Source: Paraburkholderia dilworthii (lineage in GTDB: Bacteria; Pseudomonadota; Gammaproteobacteria; Burkholderiales; Burkholderiaceae). Taken from it: DNA of 64,000 nucleotides. The notes under the pieces are model-generated. The model was given only the letters and a program-made list of their open reading frames with translations. It searched no databases and was not told the origin of the DNA. Shown in pieces: positions 49,151 to 59,345 of the stretch; position 1 is the first letter of the stretch; each line of letters begins with the position of its first letter. The stretch is taken from contig NZ_AWZT01000003.1 of the NCBI RefSeq assembly GCF_000472525.1, forward strand, positions 16,263 to 80,262, read 5' to 3'. A program made the translations under genes and the position numbers.

Positions 49151-49237
49151 GCCACCTTGACCGAGCTTGACCACTCTCCGGGATCGGCCATGCTACATTC
49201 GCGCCAAAGCATTCCACAAAGCATCCGAGGAACCACC

Positions 49238-49615
49238 ATGCCCGCGCTGAATCTCGACACCGACCAAGACCGGATTGCCGAGCGCGTCAACGAACCCGAC
49301 ACGCTGTTCGTTGCCTGCCTGTGCGCGGAATGGTGCGGAACCTGTCGCGAGTATCAGGAGGCGTTCGACAAGCTGGCCGAGCGGCACCCGGAAATCTGTT
49401 TCGCATGGATCGACATCGAAACCCATGCGGACCGCTTCGACGATCTCGATGTCGAGAATTTTCCGACCATCCTGATCGAAGACTCAGTAACGACACGATT
49501 TTTCGGCACCGTCTTGCCGCAGACGGCGATCGTCGAGCGGATGTTGTCGGACCTGACCGCATTGCCCGGCGTAAGCGGCGCGCCCAAATTACGGCCGGCG
49601 CTGACGGTCGCCTGA
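49238..49615 (+). CDS. Thioredoxin-family protein
   Basis: The 125-residue cytosolic protein has a thioredoxin fold with active-site AEWCGTCREY (Cys33 and Cys36; CGTC rather than the CGPC of thioredoxin) and the cis-Pro loop NFPTILI. It is likely a disulfide reductase or a partner-specific thioredoxin. The ATG at 49238 has GAGGA 6 nt upstream. It lies between dprA and topB on the same strand. No function-specific context is evident. Confidence 0.85.
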   Translation: MPALNLDTDQDRIAERVNEPDTLFVACLCAEWCGTCREYQEAFDKLAERHPEICFAWIDIETHADRFDDLDVENFPTILIEDSVTTRFFGTVLPQTAIVERMLSDLTALPGVSGAPKLRPALTVA

Positions 49616-49736
49616 GCGCCCGCATGACGGTCGCGCAGGCCCTTGCGGCATGGCGGTTGCGACCGGCGCACAGCGCGTTTGCCGCAGCTTGCCCGATTGC
49701 TGAACGCGCAATTATGATGGCGCGCTTTTATGGCAC

Positions 49737-49769
49737 TTGACACGCCGCTTTCGCGCCGTGTGCTATAAA
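49737..49769 (+). promoter_or_regulatory. Promoter candidate for topB
   Basis: An extended -10, TGCTATAAA (49761-49769), lies 21 nt downstream of a perfect TTGACA (49737-49742). The spacing is too long for a classical promoter, but the extended -10 could function without a matched -35. The remaining interval to the topB start holds nothing else. Confidence 0.45.
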
Positions 49770-49865
49770 GCGGTCGTTAATGGGTCGCAAGGTCGCAAAC
49801 GAGAGTCGCGCCAACTGGGCGCGCTCAAGGCCACCAACCCGGATATACCAACCTCACATCGAGTC

Positions 49866-52535
49866 ATGTCTAAAGCACTGATCATCGCCGAAAAGCCTTC
49901 CGTCGCGAACGACATCGCGCGCGCTTTGGGCGGTTTTACCAAGCATGACGAATACTACGAGAGCGACGAGTACGTGCTCTCTTCGGCAGTGGGCCACCTG
50001 CTGGAAATCGCCGCGCCCGACGAGTACGAAGTCAAGCGCGGCAAGTGGAGTTTCGCCAATCTGCCCGTCATTCCGCCGCATTTCGATCTGAATCCGATTG
50101 CGAAAAGCGAGTCGCGCCTGAAGGTGCTGACCAAGCTGCTCAAGCGCAAGGATATCGACCGCCTCATCAACGCATGCGACGCGGGGCGCGAGGGCGAGCT
50201 GATTTTCCGCCTGATCGCGCAGCACGCGAAAGCGAAGCAGCCGGTGCAGCGCCTGTGGCTGCAATCCATGACACCTGCCGCGATCCGCGACGGCTTCGCG
50301 CGTCTGCGCAGCGACGAGGAAATGCAGCCGCTCGCCGACGCCGCACGCTGCCGCTCGGAAGCGGACTGGCTCGTCGGCATCAACGGCACGCGGGCGATGA
50401 CCGCGTTCAACAGTAAAGGCGGCGGCTTCTTCCTGACCACGGTCGGACGAGTGCAAACGCCTACACTGTCTATCGTCGTCGAACGTGAAGAGAAAATTCG
50501 CCGCTTTGTGCCGCGCGACTACTGGGAAGTGAAAGCGGAGTTCGTCTGCGCGGCCGGTTTCTACGAGGGCCGCTGGTTCGACCCGAAGTTCAAGCGCGAC
50601 GAGTTCGATCCGGAGAAGCGCGACTCGCGTCTGTGGGCGCTGCCTGCGGCCGAGACGATCGTGGCGGCGTGTCGCGGCCAGATCGGTACGGTGAGCGAGG
50701 AATCGAAGCCGTCCACGCAACTGTCGCCTGCGCTCTTCGACCTGACCAGCTTGCAGCGCGAAGCGAACGGCCGCTTTGGTTTCTCGGCGAAGAACACGTT
50801 AGGGCTCGCCCAGGCGCTGTACGAAAGGCACAAGGTGCTGACCTATCCGCGGACCGACGCTCGCGCGCTGCCCGAAGACTATATGGATACGGTCACGCAG
50901 ACGCTCGGCATGCTCAAGGAGAGCAACAACTATCTGCCGTTTGCCAAGCAGGTGCTCGATAAGGGCTGGGTGAAACCGAACAAGCGCATCTTCGATAACT
51001 CAAAGATCAGCGATCACTTCGCCATTATCCCGACGCTGCAAGCGCCTAAGAATCTGTCGGAGCCGGAACAGAAGCTTTACGACCTCGTGGTGAAGCGCTT
51101 CCTGTCGGTGTTCTTCCCGGCAGCGGAATTCAAGGTGACCACGCGCATCACGGAAGTGGTCCGTCATCACTTCAAGACTGAAGGCAAGGTGCTGGTCGAG
51201 CCGGGCTGGTTGCAGGTCTACGGCCGCGAAATCAGCGGTGAAGATGCCAACCTCGTGCCGGTGCAGAAGGACGAGAAAGTCAAGACCGACAGGATCGCCG
51301 CCCAGCAACTGGTGACGAAACCGCCTGCGCGGTACAACGAAGCCACGTTGCTCTCCGCGATGGAAGGCGCGGGCAAGCTCGTGGAAGACGACGAATTGCG
51401 CGAGGCGATGGCCGCGAAAGGTCTCGGTACGCCGGCCACGCGCGCCGCCATCATCGAAGGTCTGCTGGGTGAAAAATATCTGATTCGCGAAGGCCGCGAT
51501 CTTATTCCGACCGCGAAGGCATTCCAGTTGATGACGCTGCTGCGCGGCCTCGGCGTAAAGGAACTGACGGCACCGGAGCTCACGGGCGAGTGGGAATACA
51601 AGCTGTCGCAGATGGAACGCGGCAACCTGCCGCGCGACGCGTTCATGCAGGAAATAGCCCGCATGACGCAGACCATCGTCAAGCGCGCGAAAGAATACGA
51701 TTCGGACACGATCCCCGGCGATTACGCGACGTTGCAAACGCCGTGTCCGAATTGCGGCGGCCAGGTGAAGGAGAATTACCGCCGCTTCGCGTGTTCGAAG
51801 TGCGAGTTCTCGATTTCGAAGATTCCGGGCGGCCGCCAGTTCGAGATAGAAGAAGTCGAGGAGTTGCTGAAGAACAAGACGATCGGACCGCTGTCGGGTT
51901 TCCGCAGCAAGATGGGCCGTCCGTTCTCGGCGATCCTCAAGCTTTCGCTCGACGACGAAATCAAGAACTACAAGCTCGAGTTTGATTTCGGTCAGGACGC
52001 GGGCGGTGAAGACGGCGAACCGCCGGACTTCTCCGATCAGGAATCGGTGGGCGCATGCCCGAAATGCAAGGGCCGCGTGTTCGAGCATGGCATGAGCTAC
52101 GTCTGCGAGAACTCGGTCGCGAGCCCGAAGACTTGCGACTTCCGCTCCGGCAAAGTCATCTTGCAGCAGGAGATCGCTCGCGAGCAGATGGCCAAGCTGC
52201 TCGAGGAAGGACGCACCGACCTGCTGACGAATTTCAAGTCATCGCGCACAGGTCGTAACTTCAAGGCGTTCCTCGTCAAGCAGAGCGACGGCAAGATCGG
52301 CTTCGAATTCGAGAAGAAAGAGCCGTCGGCCAAGACGGCTGCGAAGACCGCGGCGGCGAAGTCGGCTGCAAAGGCTGGTGCGGATGCAGAGTCGGACGAA
52401 GACGAGACAGCGGTCGCAGTGAAGGCAGCGCCAGCGGCGAAAAAAACCGCGGCGAAGAAAGCCCCGGCGACAAAAACCGCTGCAGCAAAGAAGGCGCCAG
52501 CCAAAAAGACGGCAGCTCGTAAAACAGGCTCCTGA
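49866..52535 (+). CDS. topB: DNA topoisomerase III (type IA)
   Basis: Topoisomerase III decatenates DNA and resolves replication and recombination intermediates. The 889-residue protein starts with the TOPRIM domain (LIIAEKPSVANDIA). It has the metal-binding NACDAGREGELIF, the strand-cleaving Tyr327 in LTYPRTDARALPEDY, and C-terminal zinc-ribbon-like CPNCGG and CPKCKG modules (about 620-760). The final 70 residues are a Lys/Ala-rich, histone-H1-like tail with an acidic break, presumably a non-specific DNA-binding extension. The ATG at 49866 is the family start. Confidence 0.94.
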   Translation: MSKALIIAEKPSVANDIARALGGFTKHDEYYESDEYVLSSAVGHLLEIAAPDEYEVKRGKWSFANLPVIPPHFDLNPIAKSESRLKVLTKLLKRKDIDRLINACDAGREGELIFRLIAQHAKAKQPVQRLWLQSMTPAAIRDGFARLRSDEEMQPLADAARCRSEADWLVGINGTRAMTAFNSKGGGFFLTTVGRVQTPTLSIVVEREEKIRRFVPRDYWEVKAEFVCAAGFYEGRWFDPKFKRDEFDPEKRDSRLWALPAAETIVAACRGQIGTVSEESKPSTQLSPALFDLTSLQREANGRFGFSAKNTLGLAQALYERHKVLTYPRTDARALPEDYMDTVTQTLGMLKESNNYLPFAKQVLDKGWVKPNKRIFDNSKISDHFAIIPTLQAPKNLSEPEQKLYDLVVKRFLSVFFPAAEFKVTTRITEVVRHHFKTEGKVLVEPGWLQVYGREISGEDANLVPVQKDEKVKTDRIAAQQLVTKPPARYNEATLLSAMEGAGKLVEDDELREAMAAKGLGTPATRAAIIEGLLGEKYLIREGRDLIPTAKAFQLMTLLRGLGVKELTAPELTGEWEYKLSQMERGNLPRDAFMQEIARMTQTIVKRAKEYDSDTIPGDYATLQTPCPNCGGQVKENYRRFACSKCEFSISKIPGGRQFEIEEVEELLKNKTIGPLSGFRSKMGRPFSAILKLSLDDEIKNYKLEFDFGQDAGGEDGEPPDFSDQESVGACPKCKGRVFEHGMSYVCENSVASPKTCDFRSGKVILQQEIAREQMAKLLEEGRTDLLTNFKSSRTGRNFKAFLVKQSDGKIGFEFEKKEPSAKTAAKTAAAKSAAKAGADAESDEDETAVAVKAAPAAKKTAAKKAPATKTAAAKKAPAKKTAARKTGS

Positions 52536-52601
52536 TCGAGCGGCAAGATGGCGCGGCCTGCGGCTTCTCCGCTGCGGCCCGCCTGGTCTGACGCTCACGA
52601 T

Positions 52602-52638
52602 AAAAAAGCGCGATCACTTGAGGTGACCGCGCTTTTTT
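52602..52638. terminator. Bidirectional terminator between topB and the LysR gene
   Basis: A6 / GCGCG / TCAC on the left pairs with GTGA / CGCGC / T6 on the right (52602-52638), with one A-C mismatch and a 5-nt loop. The A-run and T-run make it usable in both directions. Confidence 0.88.
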
Positions 52639-52689
52639 AATGCCCTTCGGAATGCGCTTCTACTACGCGCCCCGTATTGCGCACCGCCT

Positions 52690-53793
52690 TTACAGCGGCG
52701 TCAACGCCGCGGGCCGGGTACGGTTCGAGCTCTTGGCCAACGTCTTCGGCACCGGCGACAACTCGCTGTCCAGCAGTCGCGATAGTGGCTCGGCGCCGTC
52801 AAAGGCTTCCGGAGGCATCGACGAATCCGCCGTTTCGAACGACGCCTGCGAAGCCGGCCGCCCGACGCCGTCCTTGATCCACTGTTCGCCAAGCATGCTG
52901 TTCGGCGTCTGGCTAAAATGCTCGACCAGGTGATCGATGAAGGTGCGCACCTTCGCCGGCAAGTGACGACGGCTCGGATACGCGATGTTGATCTCGACTT
53001 GCGGCAAACGATAATCACCGAGCAAGCGCACCAGCCTTCCGCGCGTCATGTCGCGGCCGATCAGATAACTCGGCAGGATCGCGATGCCCATGCCAAGCAG
53101 CGCGAACTGACGCAGCATCTCGGTATTGTTCGCCACGATCACGTTCGACGGACGCACGCGCACTTCGCCTTCCGGGCCCGTAAACACGCGCTCATCGCCC
53201 CAATACTCGGAGGGCAGGCTCAGGCACGGATGCTCCAGCAAATGCTCGGGGCGCGTGGGCGTGCCGTGCTTCTCCAGATAAGCCGGCGTTGCGCAAACGG
53301 TCATGCAGCCGGTGGTCAGACGCCGCGTGACGATGCTCGCGCTACGCATGTGCCGGGCAATGACGACGCCTACGTCGAAACCTTCTTCCACCAGATCCAC
53401 CTGGCGGTCGACCAGCGTCACGTCGGGAATGACTTTCGGATAGCGCTCCGCATAGGTCTGGAGCACCGGAGCGAGGTTGTGCAAGCCGAATACGACCGGC
53501 GCGACGATTCGCAACGTGCCGACGGGTTCGTGATTTCGCGCGACCACCATCTGCTCGACGTCTTCGAGTTCGTCGAGAATCTGGCGCGCGCGCTCGAGAT
53601 AGACCTGACCGGATTCGGTCAGCGACAAGCTGCGGGTTGTGCGGTTCAGCAGTCGCGTACCAAGACGCCCCTCGAGGTCGGCAACGTGACGGGTGGCAAC
53701 TGCGTTGGAAATATCCATCGCGCTCGCAGCGCGGGCAAAACTGCCGAGATCCGCCACTTTGACGAAAACTCGCATCGACTGCAAATGATCCAT
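52690..53793 (-). CDS. LysR-family transcriptional regulator with C-terminal extension
   Basis: The 367-residue protein has the N-terminal winged helix-turn-helix (about 5-62; MRVFVKVADLGSFARAASAM) and the LysR substrate-binding domain (about 90-300). It belongs to the subgroup resembling CrgA/AaeR/DsdC relatives, widespread in Burkholderia. About 65 residues after residue 300 are Ser/Pro/Ala-rich and have no counterpart in the usual 300-residue regulators. It lies downstream of pckG on the same strand but has its own upstream region; the effector and targets are unknown. Confidence 0.88.
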   Translation of the reverse strand: MDHLQSMRVFVKVADLGSFARAASAMDISNAVATRHVADLEGRLGTRLLNRTTRSLSLTESGQVYLERARQILDELEDVEQMVVARNHEPVGTLRIVAPVVFGLHNLAPVLQTYAERYPKVIPDVTLVDRQVDLVEEGFDVGVVIARHMRSASIVTRRLTTGCMTVCATPAYLEKHGTPTRPEHLLEHPCLSLPSEYWGDERVFTGPEGEVRVRPSNVIVANNTEMLRQFALLGMGIAILPSYLIGRDMTRGRLVRLLGDYRLPQVEINIAYPSRRHLPAKVRTFIDHLVEHFSQTPNSMLGEQWIKDGVGRPASQASFETADSSMPPEAFDGAEPLSRLLDSELSPVPKTLAKSSNRTRPAALTPL

Positions 53794-54091
53794 ATGACGA
53801 CTCCTGCCGTGTTACGGCTTCCTGACAATTGGTGATAACCATTGGAAGCGAACTAGGGATTCTCCTACGACTCGCGCAATCGTGCAGAAGTTGCCCGCAA
53901 AAGCGGAAATCTCGTCAAATTTTGTGCGACTGTGCGCCCTAGTGTGAGGCACCATCACTGATTGTTCCTTAATACGAAACAATGTGCTGCGATGCAGCTT
54001 GCGGCGGGTGTGTCTCCGAATAGACCGCCGGCCGCGCTCGCCGCCGTGGCGGCACTATGACGACAACGTTTCGTGACGCCGCAAATGAAAA
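53794..54091 (-). promoter_or_regulatory. Upstream region of the LysR gene with a dyad operator
   Basis: No gene is visible here. ATTGTT (53961-53966) and AACAAT (53978-53983) form a perfect inverted repeat with an 11-nt AT-rich spacer, the T-N11-A style dyad that LysR proteins bind. A short GCTGC/GCAGC hairpin (53986-53998) is adjacent. The dyad lies about 170 bp upstream of the LysR start and 110 bp past the pckG terminator. Confidence 0.45.
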
Positions 54092-54109
54092 AGCCGCCCG
54101 AAGGCGGCT
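54092..54109 (-). terminator. Terminator after pckG
   Basis: On the minus strand AGCCGCC (54109-54103) and GGCGGCT (54098-54092) pair perfectly around a TTCG loop, followed by TTTTTCATTT. Confidence 0.88.
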
Positions 54110-54137
54110 CCCGCATGCGGAGTGAACGCTCACATGG

Positions 54138-56006
<1,869 letters not shown>

Positions 56007-56300
56007 CGACTTGTCTCCGTTTGTAGGGAATTGGAAAACGGTACAAGCCCGGCGATGCTGCATGCGAGAGGCATTTAACTGGTTGCGCCAGTTTCTACAA
56101 ACCGACGCGCAATTGCGCAGGTCATCACGGGCTTCAACGCAGTCTGTTGGGCGAAGGCGCGCGGGACGGGCGTCTGCAACCGTCTGTAAAGCGGCTTGCC
56201 TCAACACGCAACAAACTGTTAAAAACGATGTCAATCGGCCTTGCCATAACGCTGTCGTTCTCCGCGGCAGCTTCTACGGTAAGGCATCCAGCCACACCGG
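56007..56300. other. pckG upstream intergenic region
   Basis: About 290 bp between pckG and the palindrome at 56301-56320. No reading frame with a start site and family likeness was found, and I cannot identify a confident promoter for pckG. It presumably holds the pckG promoter. Confidence 0.4.
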
Positions 56301-56320
56301 CATGTGACCTGGGTCACATG
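56301..56320. promoter_or_regulatory. Perfect 20-bp palindrome, CRP/FNR-type site
   Basis: CATGTGACC and GGTCACATG are exact reverse complements around a 2-nt centre. The inner TGTGA-N6-TCACA (56303-56318) equals the classical CRP consensus. It lies about 60 bp upstream of the dehydrogenase ATG at 56382 and about 300 bp upstream of pckG, so it could act on either gene. Confidence 0.7.
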
Positions 56321-56381
56321 GTGGGACAGTCAGCATAACACTCCGTTCCGCACCTTCCTGGTGCGGCGCAAGACACATACC

Positions 56382-57395
56382 ATGAAGATTGCCATCCTCG
56401 ACGATTATCAGGACGCCGTTCGCAAGCTCGATTGCTTTCAACTGCTGGCCGACCATGAGGTCAAAGTTTTCAACAACACCGTGCGCGGGCTCGGCCAACT
56501 GGCGAGCCGTCTCTCGGAAGTCGACGCTCTTGTTCTGATTCGGGAACGCACTCGCATTAGCTCGCAACTCCTCGATAAACTGCCGCGTTTGCGCATGATC
56601 AGCCAGACGGGCAAGGTGTCCAACCACATCGATCTCGCCGCCTGTACCGAGCGCGGCATCGCCGTGCTGGAGGGCAGCGGCTCCCCGATTGCTCCGGCCG
56701 AACTGACGTGGGCTCTTATCATGGCCGCGCAGCGGCGCATTCCGCAATACGTGGCAAACCTTAAGCAAGGCGCCTGGCAGCAGTCCGGCCTGAAGACGTC
56801 GGCACTGCCGCCGAATTTCGGTTTGGGTCAGGTGTTGCGTGGTCAGACGCTGGGCGTTTGGGGCTATGGCAAGATCGGGCGGCTCGTCGCCGGCTATGGC
56901 AAGGCGTTCGGCATGAACGTGTTGATCTGGGGCCGCGAGCATTCGCGCGAAGCCGCTCGCTCGGATGGTTACGGCGTCGCGGAAAGCCGCGAAGCGTTAT
57001 TCGAGCAAAGCGACGTGCTGTCACTGCATCTACGCTTGCACGACGACACGCGCGGCATCGTCAAGCAGGAAGATCTCATGCGGATGAAGCCGACCGCGTT
57101 GCTAGTGAACACAAGCCGCGCCGAGTTGCTCGACGAAAACGCGCTTGTCAATGCGCTCTCGCACAATCGTCCCGGCATGGTCGCGATCGACGTATACGAA
57201 AGCGAGCCGATTCTGCAGGGCTATAGCCTGCTGCGCATGGAGAATGTGATCTGCACGCCGCACATCGGCTATGTCGAGCGCGAGAGCTACGAGCTGTATT
57301 TCAGCGCGGCGTTCCGGAACATCCTGGCTTTCGACGCCGGCGACACCGCTAGCGTGGCCAATCCCGAAGCGTTGCAGGGCGGACGCCGACGGTAA
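56382..57395 (+). CDS. D-isomer-specific 2-hydroxyacid dehydrogenase family protein
   Basis: The 337-residue NAD-dependent oxidoreductase has the nucleotide-binding GVWGYGKIGR (about 160-169), and the catalytic Arg in NTSRAEL, Glu in YESEP and His in CTPHIGY. This is the arrangement of phosphoglycerate, glycerate, lactate and hydroxypyruvate dehydrogenases. The substrate cannot be fixed. The ATG at 56382 starts MKIAILDDYQD; a longer frame upstream runs through the palindrome and lacks similarity. It diverges from pckG and converges with the patatin gene, 9 bp from its end. Confidence 0.9.
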   Translation: MKIAILDDYQDAVRKLDCFQLLADHEVKVFNNTVRGLGQLASRLSEVDALVLIRERTRISSQLLDKLPRLRMISQTGKVSNHIDLAACTERGIAVLEGSGSPIAPAELTWALIMAAQRRIPQYVANLKQGAWQQSGLKTSALPPNFGLGQVLRGQTLGVWGYGKIGRLVAGYGKAFGMNVLIWGREHSREAARSDGYGVAESREALFEQSDVLSLHLRLHDDTRGIVKQEDLMRMKPTALLVNTSRAELLDENALVNALSHNRPGMVAIDVYESEPILQGYSLLRMENVICTPHIGYVERESYELYFSAAFRNILAFDAGDTASVANPEALQGGRRR

Positions 57396-57404
57396 GGGCT
57401 AAAG

Positions 57405-58268
57405 TCAGGCGGCGATTTCGAGCAGATCGGGCATGCGTTCGAGGAAAGCTTCGCCGTCCGCGCGGCCGAGGTTGTAGGCATGCACCATTTGCGAAGGGCT
57501 AGTGTAGTCCCAGCTGGAAATCGGCACTTTGCGCGACGGTTGCACGTAAAGCCGCTGCTGCGCGCCGTGCGGCACGACGAACATCTGCGGCCGCGGATAG
57601 AGGCGCGTGACCATCACGAGCACGTTGCCGGGCGCGTCGGCGTCGAGCGCACCGACGGGCACGTTATCGACCATTCCACCGTCGAGCACCGGGCGGCCGT
57701 TGCGCCGTAGGACCGGCGTGAAAGGCGGCGTACTCGACGATTGCAGAATCAGGTCCGCGAGATCTTCGACGGTCGCGCAGTCCTGTGCGCGCACGAACTC
57801 GGGGTGAAAGCCGAGCGTCTGTCCGAGCGTAGGGTGCAATGTCTTACGCACGTATTTTTCGATGTTGTACGCGATCAGGCCTGCCGCGACGGCGCTGCGC
57901 GCGCCCAGCCAGCGCGGCAGATGCGAAACACCGATGCGAATTTCGGGCGCATCGGCAAGCGACGAAAAGTTCTCGCCGTAAATATCGAGCAGCGCCTGAC
58001 GATAGATGCGGTAATGCGGGAACACGGACTCGCCGCGCAGCAGGTTGCCCCAATAGGCATTGCGCGAATTGTGGCGCAGCGCGTCTTCGTAATAGCGCAT
58101 GACCCACTGCGAATCGCGCGTGTACAGCATGCACGCGGTGGCAGCACCGGCCGAAATGCCGGCGATGACGCGCGGACGCATGCGCAACTCCGGTTGCACG
58201 ACGTCCCAGAAGCCCGCCTGCCACCAGCAGCGATTGCCGCCGCCCGCGAATACGACCTGATCGAACAT
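57405..58268 (-). CDS. Patatin-like phospholipase family protein
   Basis: The 287-residue protein has the oxyanion-hole motif AGGGNR (8-13), the nucleophile Ser39 in GISAG, and the dyad Asp in LDGGMVDN (near 203). It has no signal peptide or second domain, so it is a cytosolic or membrane-associated acyl hydrolase that might act on phospholipids or polyhydroxybutyrate. GAGGA precedes the ATG at 58268. It lies 34 bp after the thioesterase gene on the same strand. Confidence 0.88.
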   Translation of the reverse strand: MFDQVVFAGGGNRCWWQAGFWDVVQPELRMRPRVIAGISAGAATACMLYTRDSQWVMRYYEDALRHNSRNAYWGNLLRGESVFPHYRIYRQALLDIYGENFSSLADAPEIRIGVSHLPRWLGARSAVAAGLIAYNIEKYVRKTLHPTLGQTLGFHPEFVRAQDCATVEDLADLILQSSSTPPFTPVLRRNGRPVLDGGMVDNVPVGALDADAPGNVLVMVTRLYPRPQMFVVPHGAQQRLYVQPSRKVPISSWDYTSPSQMVHAYNLGRADGEAFLERMPDLLEIAA

Positions 58269-58302
58269 CCTGATTTCCTCTAATGCCGCTTGGCGGCTCG
58301 TT

Positions 58303-58707
58303 TCAGCCGAGCAACGCGTAGGTCGTCGTCGCGTGAACTGCCATATTGCCGGTGTCGTCGAAGAGTTCGACTTCGCCGAACACGAGGTTGCGGCCCAGAC
58401 GCAGCACACGCGCGGTGATCAGCACGTCGCCGTTACGTACGGCGCGCATGAAGCTGATATTGAGCGATACGGTGGTCATCGGCTTGAAGCCGCCGAGCGC
58501 AGCCGAAATGGCGACGATCATCGCGGTGTCGGCCGCAGCCATGAACACCTGTCCGCAGATGACGCCGCCCGAATGGCGCAGTTCGCCGGAAAAAGGCAGG
58601 CGAAGCGTGGCGCTGTCGGCATCGACCTTGACGGGGCTTAACGCTAGCGACCGGACCCACGGCGCGAGGACGCGGTCGAGCAATTCGGCGATCTCTTTGT
58701 CATCCAT
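58303..58707 (-). CDS. PaaI/YdiI-family hotdog thioesterase
   Basis: The 134-residue single-hotdog protein has the signature HSGGVICGQVFMAAADTAM with the catalytic Asp/Glu position, and the conserved VSLNISFMRAV strand. Members hydrolyse acyl-CoA esters, for example aromatic-acyl CoA or fatty-acyl CoA; the substrate here is unknown. With the patatin gene downstream it forms a small lipid or acyl-turnover pair. The 200 bp upstream to tRNA-Lys hold no further gene. Confidence 0.87.
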   Translation of the reverse strand: MDDKEIAELLDRVLAPWVRSLALSPVKVDADSATLRLPFSGELRHSGGVICGQVFMAAADTAMIVAISAALGGFKPMTTVSLNISFMRAVRNGDVLITARVLRLGRNLVFGEVELFDDTGNMAVHATTTYALLG

Positions 58708-58865
58708 GACGATTCCCCGTTGAAAGCCGCGCGGCGCGGAGCGGCAAGTGTCCGCGACATGATACCGGGAGGCCGGACGCGACGCGTTTCCGACGGCATG
58801 GGTTTTGACGAGCGAAGGCTCTACACGGCCCTCGCGGTATTTTTAAGAAAACTGCTAACGGGGGC

Positions 58866-58894
58866 TTGGCAACGGTTGGAACATGCTGCATAAT
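58866..58894 (+). promoter_or_regulatory. Promoter for tRNA-Lys
   Basis: TTGGCA (58866-58871) and CATAAT (58889-58894) are separated by exactly 17 nt, placing initiation near 58901, seven nucleotides before the tRNA. Confidence 0.75.
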
Positions 58895-58907
58895 TTCGCT
58901 TCTGTTG

Positions 58908-58983
58908 GGGGCGTTAGCTCAGTTGGTAGAGCAGCGGACTCTTAATCCGTAGGTCGAGTGTTCGAGTCACTCACGCCCCACCA
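58908..58983 (+). tRNA. tRNA-Lys (CUU)
   Basis: A 76-nt cloverleaf with encoded CCA. The acceptor stem GGGGCGT/ACGCCCC is perfect, the anticodon loop CTCTTAA gives CUU, and the T-arm GAGTG/CACTC and the D-arm are normal. It reads AAG codons. Confidence 0.97.
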
Positions 58984-58992
58984 AAGAAATCG

Positions 58993-59026
58993 AAAGGCCG
59001 ATTAGCGAAAGCTAACCGGCCTTTTT
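58993..59026 (+). terminator. Terminator after tRNA-Lys
   Basis: AGGCCG-A-TTAGC pairs with GCTAA-C-CGGCCT around a GAAA tetraloop, followed by TTTTT. One A-C mismatch interrupts the stem. Confidence 0.9.
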
Positions 59027-59187
59027 CTTTGGCCACGGCATCCGAAGGAGCTCAACGAACACCTCGCTACATCCCCTATCTCCTCACGAAAACCACGCGC
59101 TCCTGATCGCGCCCTCGTCCGCCGGCTGTCGCCCCAAACCGCAAGCCCAATTCGCCGCCTGAAAAATTTCCGATGCGTAACGAATTA

Positions 59188-59229
59188 TTGCGAACTATTA
59201 TCATCCGTGTAATGATACTGATTCTCATT
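59188..59229 (+). promoter_or_regulatory. Fur box and promoter for the siderophore receptor
   Basis: AATGATACTGATTCTCATT (59211-59229) is a near-palindromic Fur box. TTGCGA (59188-59193) and TAATGA (59210-59215) form a promoter with 16-nt spacing whose -10 lies inside the box, so bound Fur-Fe would block transcription. A partial second set of Fur hexamers, ACTATTATCATC, lies just upstream. The interval 59027-59187 shows nothing else. Confidence 0.75.
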
Positions 59230-59345
59230 TGAGAACAAGACGATGGGTCCATAACGCTTTGGGGCAGACAGTCCACCTGTCGGTGCTGCAACGGGCGTTG
59301 GCGTCCGTCGAATCAGAAAAATAGCGACAACGACAGGGTATCGAG

